From Fidelibacterota bacterium (GTDB taxonomy: Bacteria > Fidelibacterota > Marinisomatia > SCGC-AAA003-L08 > JACNLC01), in NCBI GenBank assembly GCA_018657495.1, contig JABHXA010000013.1:21099-85098 (forward strand): a stretch of DNA of 64,000 nucleotides, written 5' to 3'. Below are positions 18,501 to 27,557 of this stretch, piece after piece. Position 1 is the first letter of the stretch. Every line of letters begins with the position of its first letter. Position numbers and translations under genes: made by a program. The notes beneath the pieces are model-generated. The model ran no database searches and had not been told where the DNA came from. It saw only the letters and a list, made by a program, of their open reading frames with translations.

Positions 18501-20586
18501 TAAACATGATGAGGATGGAAAATTTATTGGATCACGTGACTTTATAAGAGATGTCACTAAACGTCAAAAATTGGATAAGCTAAAAACAGTATTAATGAAA
18601 ATTGCTACAGAAGCAAAATCCGATTTAGAGTTGCCTGATTTGATAAAATCAATCAGAGAAATAGTACATTCCATAATCGATATGACTCATTTTCATATTG
18701 GACTATATGATGAACTGAATGATACAATCATAGAACCTTATTCAGAAAATAATCAAGAAAACATCATTTCATATTCTGGTGGAGATACTTTGGCCGGTTA
18801 TGTGATTGAAAACAGAGAGTCAATTTTCGCTGATAAAAATTATTGTCTTGAACTTAAAAAAAAGAAAAAGATTAAGTCTTTTGAAAAAGATTGCCAACAA
18901 TGGTTGGGAGTACCACTTATTGCAAAGGATGTTGTGATTGGCATTCTTGTTGTAAAAAGTTATGATGACGCAAAGGCCTATAGTCTGAACGACTTAAATA
19001 TTTTAAATCATATCTCAATTGAAATTGGTGCTGTGATAGATCGAAAACAGACTGAGGATGATTTAAAAAATAGTCAAGAGCAGTTTGAATTATTAATGCA
19101 GCAGACTCCATATGTTGTCGAGATCTATGATATTGATGGATTACAAATTAATGTCAATAATGCCTATGAAGAGCTTTGGGGCTTCCCTGCCGAACAGACT
19201 ATTAATAAATTCAATGTTTTAAAAAGCAAAGAAGTAAAAGATACTGGTCTCATTGATTATGTAAATCGAGGTTACTCAGGTGAGGCTGTGACTGTACCTG
19301 AATATGAATTTAATCCAAAAGGAAAAACTGAGGCTGACGGGTTGGGACGAACACGGTGGCTCAGTACCCATATATTCCCTTTAAAAACAACTTCGGGCAT
19401 TATTCGAAATATTGTAATTACACACGAAGATATCACTGATAGAAGGCAAGCAGAAATATCCTTAATAAAGAGTAAAAACCTTCTCAGTGAATCACAGAAT
19501 GTTGCCAGAATTGGTTCATATGTTTTGGATATCAAAAATGATCAATGGGATAGTTCTGATGTATTGGACGAAATTTTTGACATTGATAAAAATTATAATA
19601 AAAATATTTCGGGATGGTTAAAGTTAGTCTACACCAATGATCGGGATATGATGATAAATTATTTTAATACAAACATACTCCAAAATAATGAACCATTTAA
19701 TAAAGAGTACCGTATCCAAAGAATAAAAAATCAAAATATATTATGGGTCCATGGATTAGGCAAATTAGAACTTGATGAGGATGGCGATCCAATTAAAATG
19801 ATAGGAACAATTCAGGACATTTCAATTCGCAAGGAATTTGAGATCGAAAAAGAGGCATTGGAAAACCATCTTCAAAAATCTCAGAAACTTGAAACCATTG
19901 GTACCCTGGCGGGTGGAATTACACATGAAATCAATCAACCCTTGAATGCCATCTCTATAAGTGCGAACTCTGTTTTATATTGGCATCGTAACAATCCTGG
20001 GGTACTTCCAAAGTTATTTATTGAGGAACTTCAGCAAATTTCAAAAGGCGCCAAACGAATTGATGAAATTATCCGTCATATGCGCTCATTATGGGTCGCT
20101 GATATTACCACAAAAATGGAATACAATTCTCCGAATCAAATTATAATTGACTCCTTATCATTAATAAAGCAGCAATTACATGCCCATGGAATTATCATTG
20201 AACAGAAATTTACAAGTCAGGATATTTCATTATTTTCTGATAGAGTCAGCCTTGAACAAATCATAATCAATTTACTGATTAATGCTATGCATTCACTTGA
20301 TGAATCAGACCAGACAGATAAAAAAATAATCATTCAAACAAGAGCCGATAAAACCAGCTGTATTCTTAGTATCTCTGATAATGGAGGTGGACTACCAGAA
20401 GGTGATGAAATGGTTGTATTTAGTCCATTCTATTCAACAAAGGATCCATCAAAAAGTATGGGTCTCGGTTTAGCAATTGTAAAAAACCTGGTAAATAAAA
20501 TGGATGGCTCAATTTCAGCAGTCAATAACAAACCCTCTGGTGCTAGATTCATCATTACCCTTCCAATAAAGGATGAAATTGAGTGA
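15511..20586 (+). CDS. Membrane histidine kinase with six PAS and two GAF domains
   Basis: The 1691-residue protein starts at a GTG preceded by GGAG. Order of parts: membrane segment (about 20-43); extracytoplasmic Cache-like sensor (about 44-318, including 'SIPVYNKGELTGIVAAMIP'); membrane segment (about 320-345); PAS (360-485); PAS (491-610); PAS (619-740); GAF (747-895); PAS (902-1020); GAF (1020-1180); PAS (1188-1310); PAS (1322-1450); HisKA-type dimerisation region with phospho-acceptor His1472 in 'GGITHEINQPL'; HATPase_c with N box 'NLLINAMHSL' and G boxes 'SDNGGGLPEG' and 'GLGLAIVKNL'. It ends in a GTGA overlap with the sigma-54 response regulator, its probable partner. Domain borders are approximate. 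The ligands of the PAS/GAF array are unknown; two GAF and six PAS domains suggest integration of several signals. Confidence 0.92.
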   Translation: MFQEKNHGFLNNTLKTKRKVFRVVIIIPLIIVTLTIVVSIQSWFHNANHINTILEKAFVENHIKMESTVEHIEEYLGGVHSDLLYISFDKHVKRMEEGSEELIQSLYDHQWTRNRLTEIYVIERNFDGRKRPFMTFEHGVGGKSKEEIHSPHREAEEYKTQMDHIQEFLADTSLKALISDEIILCANNHDGTQANGIVYSIPVYNKGELTGIVAAMIPTYRINDQLERGHWANMAILINENADLFGCVDLPRETKTWISKNFSENDISEFFDTTQNSFKVNEWTSLWSPIDIVSGQQWWLVFQYDETLYLKDANIQKTSKFWIYILAAGFLLAHLIYLLFKRYDEKINILDERKIIENALVESEEQYRKLVEQTTNLITRVDNEGKFTYINSVSQKILGFSPEECIGKVAFDFVHPDDRNKTQKWFEDWQKTKQKYNSIENRQVNLHTGEIRYMLWSSTMQNDEDGGISGIDAIARDISDRIKAEQQLIESEKKVNTWLENSPTCTKILDLDFNLQYMSAAGVRDLKIDDITVYYGAPYPFSFYPDSFKIPMTKNLMKVKETGEITTQEEYVLDILGNELWYHSTIVPINTESGILDYFMIVSIEITERKYAESKLLESEARFRHLFEDMGDAVFVTHLDKNKSGQIIEANPAALLQTGYDKTELVKMNIVDDLTVKGSEETEYDEFEEKLHRGQTVTSTEKKKRKDGSEYWVEVVVTPIEYKGIKACISLNRDISDRKLAEEALKSIAVSFSALSGEDFFNRVSKYLADKLDVNIAFIGELFGGDSVRVIGGYHNGEILGPIEYQLADTPCENIINKTMCCYPADVYKLFPKDVMLKDLAIEGYLGAPINNRDGQTIGIFVLLSESPITNQSSAESILQIFIERVSAEIQRANDEQIIKKSELKFRDLFENSIDSICILDAECNFIDVNDATSILTGYDKTELLNMGISDLVHPDSQNNSIKALHDQKTFGHYDLYTGSIITKNGQTRFVEINSIAKHDEDGKFIGSRDFIRDVTKRQKLDKLKTVLMKIATEAKSDLELPDLIKSIREIVHSIIDMTHFHIGLYDELNDTIIEPYSENNQENIISYSGGDTLAGYVIENRESIFADKNYCLELKKKKKIKSFEKDCQQWLGVPLIAKDVVIGILVVKSYDDAKAYSLNDLNILNHISIEIGAVIDRKQTEDDLKNSQEQFELLMQQTPYVVEIYDIDGLQINVNNAYEELWGFPAEQTINKFNVLKSKEVKDTGLIDYVNRGYSGEAVTVPEYEFNPKGKTEADGLGRTRWLSTHIFPLKTTSGIIRNIVITHEDITDRRQAEISLIKSKNLLSESQNVARIGSYVLDIKNDQWDSSDVLDEIFDIDKNYNKNISGWLKLVYTNDRDMMINYFNTNILQNNEPFNKEYRIQRIKNQNILWVHGLGKLELDEDGDPIKMIGTIQDISIRKEFEIEKEALENHLQKSQKLETIGTLAGGITHEINQPLNAISISANSVLYWHRNNPGVLPKLFIEELQQISKGAKRIDEIIRHMRSLWVADITTKMEYNSPNQIIIDSLSLIKQQLHAHGIIIEQKFTSQDISLFSDRVSLEQIIINLLINAMHSLDESDQTDKKIIIQTRADKTSCILSISDNGGGLPEGDEMVVFSPFYSTKDPSKSMGLGLAIVKNLVNKMDGSISAVNNKPSGARFIITLPIKDEIE

Positions 20587-22013
20587 GAATTCTTCTGGTG
20601 GATGATGACCATTTAAGTCGAAAATCTATTGCTAAATTTGCCCGTACATATTTAAACCATGAAGTTGATGAAGCTGATTCAGCTTCAAAAGCATGGGATA
20701 TGTATCAAAAAAATCATTATCCTTTGGTAATATCAGATATAAGAATGCCGGGGATGAGCGGATTGGATTTACTTTCTGATATAAATAAACAAAATGAAAA
20801 AAAGCAAACAAAGATTGTGATGATTACCGGATTTGGAGAATTGCAAACTGCAATTCAGGCACTCCGGTCCGGGGCATATGACTTCATGGAAAAACCTATA
20901 GATGTTGAAGAGCTTTCGGATGTTATAAAACGAGTTGAAGAACATTTTCAGTTTGCCGAAGAAAATGAAATATTAAGAAATGAAGTAGAGCAACAGAAAT
21001 CATCTGTTCAATTGGCACATGGTCGCTTACGTCAGCTACGAACGGCATATACTGAGATATTTGGTTATGGCCGTGTTGGAATATTCTCTGACAAGATGCG
21101 TAAAATTATTGACCTGGCTAATTCATTTCATAGTGATCGAGATATGTCTGTGCTAATTAAGGGAGAGACAGGGACGGGTAAAGAAATTATTGCCAGAATG
21201 GTTCACTATCATGAAGGGGAGGAATTGTTGCCATTTATAACAGTGAATTGTTCTGCAATCTCTCCTACTCTCTTTGAAAGTGAGGTATTTGGTTATGAAC
21301 CCGGCGCTTTTACAGGAGCAAAGTCCAAAGGACAAATTGGTAAATTAGAGTTAGCCCAGGGTGGTACACTTTTTCTTGACGAAATTGGCGATCTGCCACT
21401 GGATTTGCAACCCAAACTACTCACCGCTTTACAAATGAAGGAATTTTACAAGGTTGGGGGTAAGAGAAAAATAAAACTGGATATTCGATTTGTATGCGCT
21501 ACCAATCGAGACCTGGAAGATATGATGAATAAAGGTACATTCAGAAAGGACCTATTCTTTAGATTAAATACCGGATATATTGATATACCACCTCTTGCAG
21601 AACGTCAGGAGGAAATCCCTCAGTTGGCCCAAATGTTCTTAAATGAATTTGCTCAAAAGAAAAATAAAAAATTCAGGATAATAAATCAGGATGCAATCCA
21701 GTTGCTACGAAAGCAATCCTGGCCAGGGAATGTTCGTGAATTGAGAAATGTGATTGAAAGGGCAGTTCTTTTATATAACACTGTTGAATTGACTGTAATA
21801 CAATTAAAACTTTTAACGAACTTTCAGACTGATTTTTCCGTTAGCAATGAGAGTCAATTAGTAATAGATCTTCCTGAGAAACAGTATCCTTATGCCCAAA
21901 TGGAAAAGGAAATCATAGAACAATTATTACGTCGTTATAAGGGAAATAAGACCCAGGTTGCAAAATATCTAAGTATTACACGGAATCGCCTCAACCGCAA
22001 ATTGAACTGCTGA
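20583..22013 (+). CDS. Sigma-54-dependent response regulator (NtrC family)
   Basis: The 476-residue protein has a receiver domain (1-120, phospho-acceptor Asp52 in 'VISDIRMPG'). A sigma-54 activator AAA+ domain follows, with Walker A 'GETGTGKE' near 194, an intact sigma-54 contact loop 'GAFTGA' near 241 and Walker B 'LFLDEIGDL'. The C-terminus is a Fis-type HTH ('[20 protein letters not shown]'). The GTG start overlaps the kinase stop (GTGA), so the two are translationally coupled and almost certainly form a two-component pair. A sigma-54-like promoter lies 125 bp downstream in front of the next receiver gene, a likely target. Confidence 0.93.
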   Translation: MRILLVDDDHLSRKSIAKFARTYLNHEVDEADSASKAWDMYQKNHYPLVISDIRMPGMSGLDLLSDINKQNEKKQTKIVMITGFGELQTAIQALRSGAYDFMEKPIDVEELSDVIKRVEEHFQFAEENEILRNEVEQQKSSVQLAHGRLRQLRTAYTEIFGYGRVGIFSDKMRKIIDLANSFHSDRDMSVLIKGETGTGKEIIARMVHYHEGEELLPFITVNCSAISPTLFESEVFGYEPGAFTGAKSKGQIGKLELAQGGTLFLDEIGDLPLDLQPKLLTALQMKEFYKVGGKRKIKLDIRFVCATNRDLEDMMNKGTFRKDLFFRLNTGYIDIPPLAERQEEIPQLAQMFLNEFAQKKNKKFRIINQDAIQLLRKQSWPGNVRELRNVIERAVLLYNTVELTVIQLKLLTNFQTDFSVSNESQLVIDLPEKQYPYAQMEKEIIEQLLRRYKGNKTQVAKYLSITRNRLNRKLNC

Positions 22014-22137
22014 TCTGTTTTAACCCATCCGCTTTAAGTTGTTGCTTCAAAATGGCTCAACGCCCTCTTTGATAGGAAATACCCCTATTCTTCATAGTAA
22101 CAACAACATATCTTAACTTATATACAAATTATAATGC

Positions 22138-22152
22138 TGGCATAGCTTTTGA
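22138..22152 (+). promoter_or_regulatory. Sigma-54-like promoter before receiver gene
   Basis: TGGCATAGCTTTTGA has the -24 TGGCA element and the correct 12-base step to a -12-like TTGA (consensus TTGC; the second base of the -12 GC is A). It lies 28 bases before the ATG at 22180 and directly downstream of a sigma-54 activator gene. It is conserved in the duplicate copy. Confidence 0.45.
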
Positions 22153-22179
22153 CCTTGAACTGTTCATGGTACCTTTACA

Positions 22180-22566
22180 ATGAGCAAAGTGCAGATTATG
22201 TTAATTGATGATGACTCCCTGAGTTTGAAAAGCCTGAAAAGCGCCCTGCAGTTGAATGGCTTTATGGTTGACGCATTTAACAATCCTCTTGTCGCCTGGG
22301 ATAAATTCAAAAAGAAATCCTATGATTTAGTCATGACAGATATAATGATGGAACCTATCGATGGCTACAGAATGTTGCGCTTATTCCTTACTTCAAAACC
22401 CAAAATCCATATTATTCTTTTTACTGGGAATATGACAAATTCTTTCCGGGAAAGAGCCGTGCGAATAGGAGCAGATCATTTCTTTAACAAACCAGTACCA
22501 ATTGAAAAAATATTTAATATTTTACACACCTTACAAAAAGATTTGGATAGTCATGATTCTGATTAA
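22180..22566 (+). CDS. Single-domain response regulator
   Basis: The 128-residue receiver-only protein has the acidic triad ('IDDD', residues 9-12), phospho-acceptor Asp54 in 'VMTDIMM', a Thr in 'ILFTGN' and Lys in 'FFNKPVP'. It has no output domain, so it probably relays phosphate or acts by protein contact. It follows the kinase/sigma-54 regulator pair and has a sigma-54-like promoter, so it may be that pair's target or a feedback phosphate sink. A decayed tandem copy follows. Confidence 0.88.
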   Translation: MSKVQIMLIDDDSLSLKSLKSALQLNGFMVDAFNNPLVAWDKFKKKSYDLVMTDIMMEPIDGYRMLRLFLTSKPKIHIILFTGNMTNSFRERAVRIGADHFFNKPVPIEKIFNILHTLQKDLDSHDSD

Positions 22567-22812
22567 TATTAATTGGATTAGCTGGATCATCAACAGAATA
22601 ACTATTGGCTGGTATAATAGTGAAAATATTATTGCAGGTATAATATTAAAGTCATGCATAATATTTAAAACGTATATCGTACTAGTGATCCGTTTTAACA
22701 CATCCGTTTTAATTAACTGCTCCAAAATGACTCAATATTATCGAAATCAGTCACTTCTAATAATCCCCATAATAACAGCTATATATCCAACTAATATAAT
22801 AGATAAGGTGAC

Positions 22813-22827
22813 TGGCATAGCATTTGA
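22813..22827 (+). promoter_or_regulatory. Duplicate copy of sigma-54-like promoter
   Basis: TGGCATAGCATTTGA repeats the element at 22138 with one change in the spacer, exactly 675 bases downstream. It lies 28 bases before the pseudogene start and about 250 bases before the porin gene, so it could now drive porin transcription. Confidence 0.4.
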
Positions 22828-22854
22828 CTTATTGTTGAATAGAGTTAGAATATA

Positions 22855-23082
22855 ATGAAAAAGGTACAGATAATATTATTCGATGATAAATCCATGAGTT
22901 TAAGAAATCATGGATCGGCGTTTCAATTAAAAATCTATATGATAGACACAATTATAAATGTTCTGTCAATGTTGGATCAAATCAAAATTAGAATCAACAA
23001 TTTGACCACATTCTATATTATGATAAACCCGTTGACTCATAATTATTTTGTACATGGATTAACCGAAATGAGGAAGATATGA
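22855..23082 (+). pseudogene. Decayed, truncated copy of the response regulator
   Basis: The frame encodes 75 residues that align without gaps to residues 1-59 of the receiver at 22180, with roughly two in five identical ('KKVQIILFDD', 'SAFQL', 'IMINP'). The phospho-acceptor Asp54 is Tyr (TAT at 23014-23016), one acidic-pocket Asp is Lys12, and the C-terminal half of the fold, including the conserved Lys, is missing. It cannot be an active receiver. The reading frame itself has stayed open and its last codons overlap the porin start (23079) and carry GAGGAAG near it, so its remaining use may be translational coupling. Confidence 0.75.
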
Positions 23083-24200
23083 AAATGATAAAAATAAGTA
23101 TCACACTGGCTACAATATTTATAGCTGTATCCTATGGGCAACTCAGCAGTTTTGCTGATTGGAGCTTAACATATACCGGTGAAGGGATAAGACTTCTTGA
23201 TGGTGGAACAGGCGATAGTGAGTTACATTATCTTGATAATATTGATTTGCAAATCGAAATTCGAACAGATGCACTCTGGTCTGGAGGAACTGCAATGATC
23301 TATTTATTATCAAATACCGGTGCAGATCCATCTACATTTGTAGGTGACGCACAAGTGAGCAGTAATATTGAAGCTTTTGATTCTCAAAGATTGTATGAGT
23401 TTTGGTACAATCAGGTATTGGCAGATGGTCGAATAGAAATCCTCGCAGGCTTACACGATTTGAATTCCGAATTTTATACGAATGATTGTGCCGGCTTATT
23501 TAATAACAGTTCCTTTGGAATAGGTGCCGACGTGGCTTCAAATGCCCCGGTGAGTGTATTTAACCTGGCCGCGCCCGGTTTGAGAATAAAATATACTCCT
23601 ACTGATAACATTTCCATCCTGGGAGCAATATACGATGGTGATCCAGGGGATCCTGCCGAAAATGACAACGGATTGAGTCTTGATTGGGATAAGGATCAAG
23701 GTACTTTGTCAATCATTGAGTCCCAATTCAACAGAAATTACAATAATAACAATTCAGAGCTTACCGATACGTACAGATTTGGTTTTTGGTATCATTCTGC
23801 CGATTTTGTTGGTGTAAATGAGGTTGTACCTGAAACCCATAATGGAAATTTAGGCGTATATACATCTATTGATAAATCGATTTCCGAAACTTTAAAAACT
23901 TTTTTTGCAGGTGGCATTGCAAAAGAAAATTGTTCACCTGTTCCATATTATTTTGGGACGGGAATTAATTTGATTGGTTTTTTGGAATCCCGCACCGATG
24001 ACGTCCTCGGCTTTGCTTTAAATGCAGCTAATATTTCTGAATACGATGCCTGGGAAATAGTACTTGAGGCTTCCATGCAGGTACAACTGCTAAACCATTT
24101 TAGCCTAAAACCAGACCTTCAGTACATCATTAATCCAGGCGGCAATCCTGATAATGATAATTCCATGGTTTTTAGCCTTAGAGCTGAAATTGGATTTTGA
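23079..24200 (+). CDS. OprB-like carbohydrate-selective porin
   Basis: The 373-residue protein has an N-terminal signal peptide ('ITLATIFIAVSYGQ') and beta-barrel-type sequence. The signatures match carbohydrate-selective porin OprB: 'AGLHDLNSEFYTND' and 'NNSSFGIGAD' in the first half, 'RIKYTPTDNISILGAIYDGD' in the middle. It is about 50-80 residues shorter than typical OprB. It would form an outer-membrane channel for sugars. It starts within the receiver pseudogene, and the chemoreceptor gene follows after 63 bases, so sugar uptake and sensing may be co-expressed. Confidence 0.78.
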   Translation: MKMIKISITLATIFIAVSYGQLSSFADWSLTYTGEGIRLLDGGTGDSELHYLDNIDLQIEIRTDALWSGGTAMIYLLSNTGADPSTFVGDAQVSSNIEAFDSQRLYEFWYNQVLADGRIEILAGLHDLNSEFYTNDCAGLFNNSSFGIGADVASNAPVSVFNLAAPGLRIKYTPTDNISILGAIYDGDPGDPAENDNGLSLDWDKDQGTLSIIESQFNRNYNNNNSELTDTYRFGFWYHSADFVGVNEVVPETHNGNLGVYTSIDKSISETLKTFFAGGIAKENCSPVPYYFGTGINLIGFLESRTDDVLGFALNAANISEYDAWEIVLEASMQVQLLNHFSLKPDLQYIINPGGNPDNDNSMVFSLRAEIGF

Positions 24201-24263
24201 TTTTTACATTTAACAAATTTTTTTAAAAGATTAACAATAGCATAATTAATTAAAGGGGAAATA

Positions 24264-25904
24264 ATGAATATTCTAAAAAATATGAAAATTAGTCAAAGGC
24301 TCTCATCATTTATGGTGATTGTAGTTCTGGTAGTAGTTGGATTTAACGCATTTAACTATTTCAAATTGATGGATGTGAATGCCAAAAGTTCTCTTGCTAA
24401 AGATGAATCACTGGTCTTCGCAATGCATGCAAAAAATTTCCAGGTAGCATCCATCCAGGTACAACAATGGCTTACAGATATCTCGGCTACAAGAGGTGCA
24501 GAAGGATTTGATGATGGATTTGCTCTTGCAGAGGAATTTTATCAGGAAGGCTTGGGTATTTTAGATAAATTCGAAGAAATGTTTATGGAAGAGCAAGAAG
24601 ATGATATGGTCAATTTTATTCAAAGTTTAAAAACTGAATTTACAGAATTCTATGAATTTGGATCTAAAATGGCTCAGAATTATATTGACAATGGACCGGA
24701 TCAGGGAAATATTGATATGGCACTATTTGATCCAATTGCTGAAAAGTTAATCAACTCTGTTGATAGTCTGGTAGGGTCTCAGACCAATGAATTAGATACA
24801 GCAATGATGGATATTGAAAAGTTAACGCATTCCAGCATGCAAATGTCCGTGATAGTAACAATTTTTCTTTTCATATTTATAAGTTTTACCTCATACTATT
24901 TGATTCGCGGTGTTACCGGCCCATTAAATAAAATTATATATATGGTAAAGGATATGGCTCAAGGAGAGGGTGATCTCACTGTTCGCCTGAAAGTAGAATC
25001 CAAAGATGAGCTCGGCGAATTGGCAAAATGGTTTGATCAGTTTGTCATCAAACTTCAGGATATTATTCAACAGGTTGTGGCCAGTGCAGTACAATTAGGT
25101 GATGCATCAGGAGAGATATCCTCCACGTCCGAACAATTGGCTGCTGGAGCTGAAGAGCAACAGGCACAGTTGAGCGAGGTAGCAACTTCAATGGAAGAGA
25201 TGAGTGCCATGATACTGGAATCATCAAAAAATGCAAATGGAACACAGGATAATGCCAGCCAGGCTGATCAAGCTGCAGGAGAGGGAAGAAATGCTGTAAA
25301 AGAAACTATCGTAGGTATAGAAGGCATCGCCTCAATTGTGAATTCTGCCTCAGTGCAGATCAGTGCTCTTGAACAACAGTCAAAGGATATTGGTGAAGTC
25401 ATTCAGGTAATCGACGATATTGCAGACCAAACCAATCTTCTAGCGCTTAATGCCAATATTGAAGCCGCTCGTGCCGGTGATGCCGGACGTGGTTTTGCTG
25501 TAGTTGCAGATGAAGTACGCAAATTGGCGGAAAGAACTGTAAATGCAACAGCTGAAATTGGTCACAAGATCAAAAAGATTCAGGCTGATGTAAGCGATTC
25601 AGTTTCAGCTATGATAAAGATTACAGATCAAGCTGAAGAAGGACAAAAACTGGCAGGTCTATCTGGACGAGCATTAGAAGATATAGCCCAATCTATTGCT
25701 GGTGTTAATAGCGCTGTAATTCAGATATCAACTGCAGCAGATGAACAGAGCACTGGTGCCGAGGAAATCTCTCGTAATATCGAAAGTGTATCTTCAGTCT
25801 CAAAAGAGGCAGCAATCAGTTCTCAGCAACTGGCAAGCTCTGCAGAACAACTCAACCGGGAAGTAACAGGACTGAGTGGTTTAATGACTAAGTTCAAAGT
25901 CTGA
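24264..25904 (+). CDS. Methyl-accepting chemotaxis protein
   Basis: The 546-residue chemoreceptor follows an AGGGGA ribosome binding site. It has membrane segment 1 (about 13-33), an extracytoplasmic helical sensor (about 34-190), membrane segment 2 (about 194-214), HAMP (about 215-270) and the cytoplasmic signalling domain. The highly conserved hairpin tip includes '[20 protein letters not shown]' near 385. There is no C-terminal CheR-tether pentapeptide; it ends LMTKFKV. As first gene of the chemosensory cluster it is the likely dedicated receptor for the CheA/CheW proteins downstream. Its ligand is unknown; the adjoining sugar porin hints at carbohydrates. Confidence 0.95.
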   Translation: MNILKNMKISQRLSSFMVIVVLVVVGFNAFNYFKLMDVNAKSSLAKDESLVFAMHAKNFQVASIQVQQWLTDISATRGAEGFDDGFALAEEFYQEGLGILDKFEEMFMEEQEDDMVNFIQSLKTEFTEFYEFGSKMAQNYIDNGPDQGNIDMALFDPIAEKLINSVDSLVGSQTNELDTAMMDIEKLTHSSMQMSVIVTIFLFIFISFTSYYLIRGVTGPLNKIIYMVKDMAQGEGDLTVRLKVESKDELGELAKWFDQFVIKLQDIIQQVVASAVQLGDASGEISSTSEQLAAGAEEQQAQLSEVATSMEEMSAMILESSKNANGTQDNASQADQAAGEGRNAVKETIVGIEGIASIVNSASVQISALEQQSKDIGEVIQVIDDIADQTNLLALNANIEAARAGDAGRGFAVVADEVRKLAERTVNATAEIGHKIKKIQADVSDSVSAMIKITDQAEEGQKLAGLSGRALEDIAQSIAGVNSAVIQISTAADEQSTGAEEISRNIESVSSVSKEAAISSQQLASSAEQLNREVTGLSGLMTKFKV

Positions 25905-25922
25905 ACTTAATACCGGGAATGA

Positions 25923-25955
25923 CACTTAGGATATGATTACATCCTAATCAAAGTG
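25923..25955 (+). promoter_or_regulatory. Hairpin between MCP and cheW
   Basis: TTAGGAT (25926-25932) and ATCCTAA (25941-25947) form a perfect 7-bp stem with an 8-base loop. CAC/GTG outside can extend it across a bulge. There is no T-run, so it is more likely an mRNA processing or attenuation structure than a full terminator. Confidence 0.35.
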
Positions 25956-25996
25956 AGATATATAGTTAAATAATTCTGGAAATTTAGGAGTAAAAC

Positions 25997-26509
25997 ATGC
26001 CAGAAATAGCAACCGACATTAATAATAGTAATACAGATGTCCATGATGATGCATTAAGACAATTGGTCTGTTTTAAATTGGGTAATGAAGATTTTGGAGT
26101 GGATATAAGCAAGGTTCAGGAGATCAACAGAATGGTCGAAATTACCCATATCCCCCAATCACCGCCTTTTGTTGAAGGCGTCATAAATCTGAGGGGTCAA
26201 ATTATACCAGTGGTTGATTTACGTCTCAGATTTGGATTGGAAACACGCAAAGAAGACAATAAGGAAAACCGCATTGTTGTAATCGAAACAATTTCAGCCA
26301 TTGTCGGATTTATAGTTGATGAAGTTACAGAGGTGCTACGCATCAAATCTTCAAGCATTGAATCCACACCAGAAATGATAACAACGGGTGTAGAAATTCG
26401 CTACATAGAAGGGGTTGCCATGCTGGAAGATAGCTTGCTGATTGTTTTGAATACGGATCTAATTTTTTCTAAAGAGGAACACGAATCAATGGCCTCCATG
26501 GGTGATTAA
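25997..26509 (+). CDS. cheW: Chemotaxis coupling protein CheW
   Basis: The 170-residue CheW-domain protein follows AGGAG. The domain spans about residues 20-160 ('FKLGNEDFGVDISKVQEINR', 'GVINLRGQIIPVVDLRLRFG', 'GFIVDEVTEVLRI'). CheW links receptors to CheA at the receptor array. It is the first of two CheW proteins in this cluster and follows the receptor gene by 92 bases. Confidence 0.93.
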   Translation: MPEIATDINNSNTDVHDDALRQLVCFKLGNEDFGVDISKVQEINRMVEITHIPQSPPFVEGVINLRGQIIPVVDLRLRFGLETRKEDNKENRIVVIETISAIVGFIVDEVTEVLRIKSSSIESTPEMITTGVEIRYIEGVAMLEDSLLIVLNTDLIFSKEEHESMASMGD

Positions 26510-26694
26510 AATTCATGTGCCGACATTTTCTCATTGCAAAATGATAAGATCTTTGGCGTATTTCAACGGTAATCTGGATTGATTTCAAAGTTGATTAAAT
26601 ATAGCTGAGGAATGCAGAAGTTAAAACCTGACCAGAGTTACAGCGAATATTAGATGTTGCAAAAAGATTCCACTCAACTGATTTAAGGAGAAAT

Positions 26695-27540
26695 TTGAAT
26701 AGAGATTTTAAATGTATTTACGGAGAGTATTTTGGAATGCATTCAGAGCCATTTGGCCTGACCCCAGATCCTGAATATCTTTTCCTAAGTAATGGACATA
26801 CATCGGCAATCGAATGGATGACTTATGCAATCGAACAATATGATATGGGATTGGTGATTGGTGAAATTGGTTCGGGTAAAACATTACTGTCAAGATGTTT
26901 GGTAGATTATCTCCCAGAGGATAAATATAGGGTATGCCTGATTATTAATCCTCAATGTACACCGTCAGCAATGTTAAAGGATATTTACAGGCAATTATTT
27001 GGTAAGGAACCACCCTATTTCAAAAGGGCTGTACTCAAATGTCTCCACGAAGGTCTGGTTGACTTAATGGTCAAAAATATCTTTCCAGTTGTGATTATTG
27101 ATGAAGCACAAGCAATCCTGGGCAAACCAGTTTTTGATGAGTTCAGAATGTTGAATAATTTTCAGACCGATAAACAAAATCTGATTTCATTCATTTTGCT
27201 GGGTCAGCCTGAACTTGAAAAACGATTAAAGCATAAAGCATATCGTGCCCTATTGCAGAGAATCCGTTTTTCCACCAATCTGAAAGCATTTACAACTAAT
27301 GAAACTGGTTTGTATCTAGCACATCGTATGAAAGTATCCGGGTATAAGGGCAGAAATGTTTTCTCTGATCAAGGCATTCAAATTATTCAAGAATTGAGCT
27401 GTGGGTACCCTCGACCAATAAATCATCTGGCATCGTTTTCCCTTATGCAGGTAATGAGTAATAATACAAAAACTGTGTCTGCAGATGTGGTTAAAGAGGC
27501 TGCTTCTGAAATAATATATTTACGAGATAAGGTTAAATAA
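26695..27540 (+). CDS. ExeA/GspA-like AAA ATPase inside the chemosensory cluster
   Basis: The 281-residue protein begins at a TTG four bases after AAGGAG (26685-26690). The N-terminus 'HSEPFGLTPDPEYLFLS' and Walker A 'GEIGSGKT' (Lys62), Walker B 'PVVIIDEAQ' and 'LLGQPEL' are typical of the ExeA/GspA/MshM family. That family helps assemble secretins or pili, and related AAA proteins act in transposition. There is no membrane segment or peptidoglycan-binding domain at the C-terminus, so this is the bare ATPase. Position between two cheW genes is unusual. A role in positioning arrays or in a surface apparatus controlled by this pathway is inference. Confidence 0.85.
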   Translation: MNRDFKCIYGEYFGMHSEPFGLTPDPEYLFLSNGHTSAIEWMTYAIEQYDMGLVIGEIGSGKTLLSRCLVDYLPEDKYRVCLIINPQCTPSAMLKDIYRQLFGKEPPYFKRAVLKCLHEGLVDLMVKNIFPVVIIDEAQAILGKPVFDEFRMLNNFQTDKQNLISFILLGQPELEKRLKHKAYRALLQRIRFSTNLKAFTTNETGLYLAHRMKVSGYKGRNVFSDQGIQIIQELSCGYPRPINHLASFSLMQVMSNNTKTVSADVVKEAASEIIYLRDKVK

Positions 27541-27557
27541 AATCAGGAATATTTATT

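Larger units (their letters stand above)
22015..23078 (+). repeat. Degenerate tandem duplication with 675-bp offset
   Basis: Bases 22015-22060 and 22690-22735 match at 37 of 46 positions without gaps. The TGGCATAGC-TTTGAC promoter-like element recurs at 22138 and 22813, and the two response-regulator reading frames start at 22180 and 22855. All three offsets are exactly 675 bases, so the 165-bp leader and the gene were duplicated as a unit. The second gene copy then decayed. Confidence 0.75.

Noticed and set aside
22502..22855. 117-residue frame between the receiver gene and its pseudogene
   Set aside because: AT-rich Ile/Asn-rich translation, overlaps the receiver gene and duplicated leader; no ribosome binding site.
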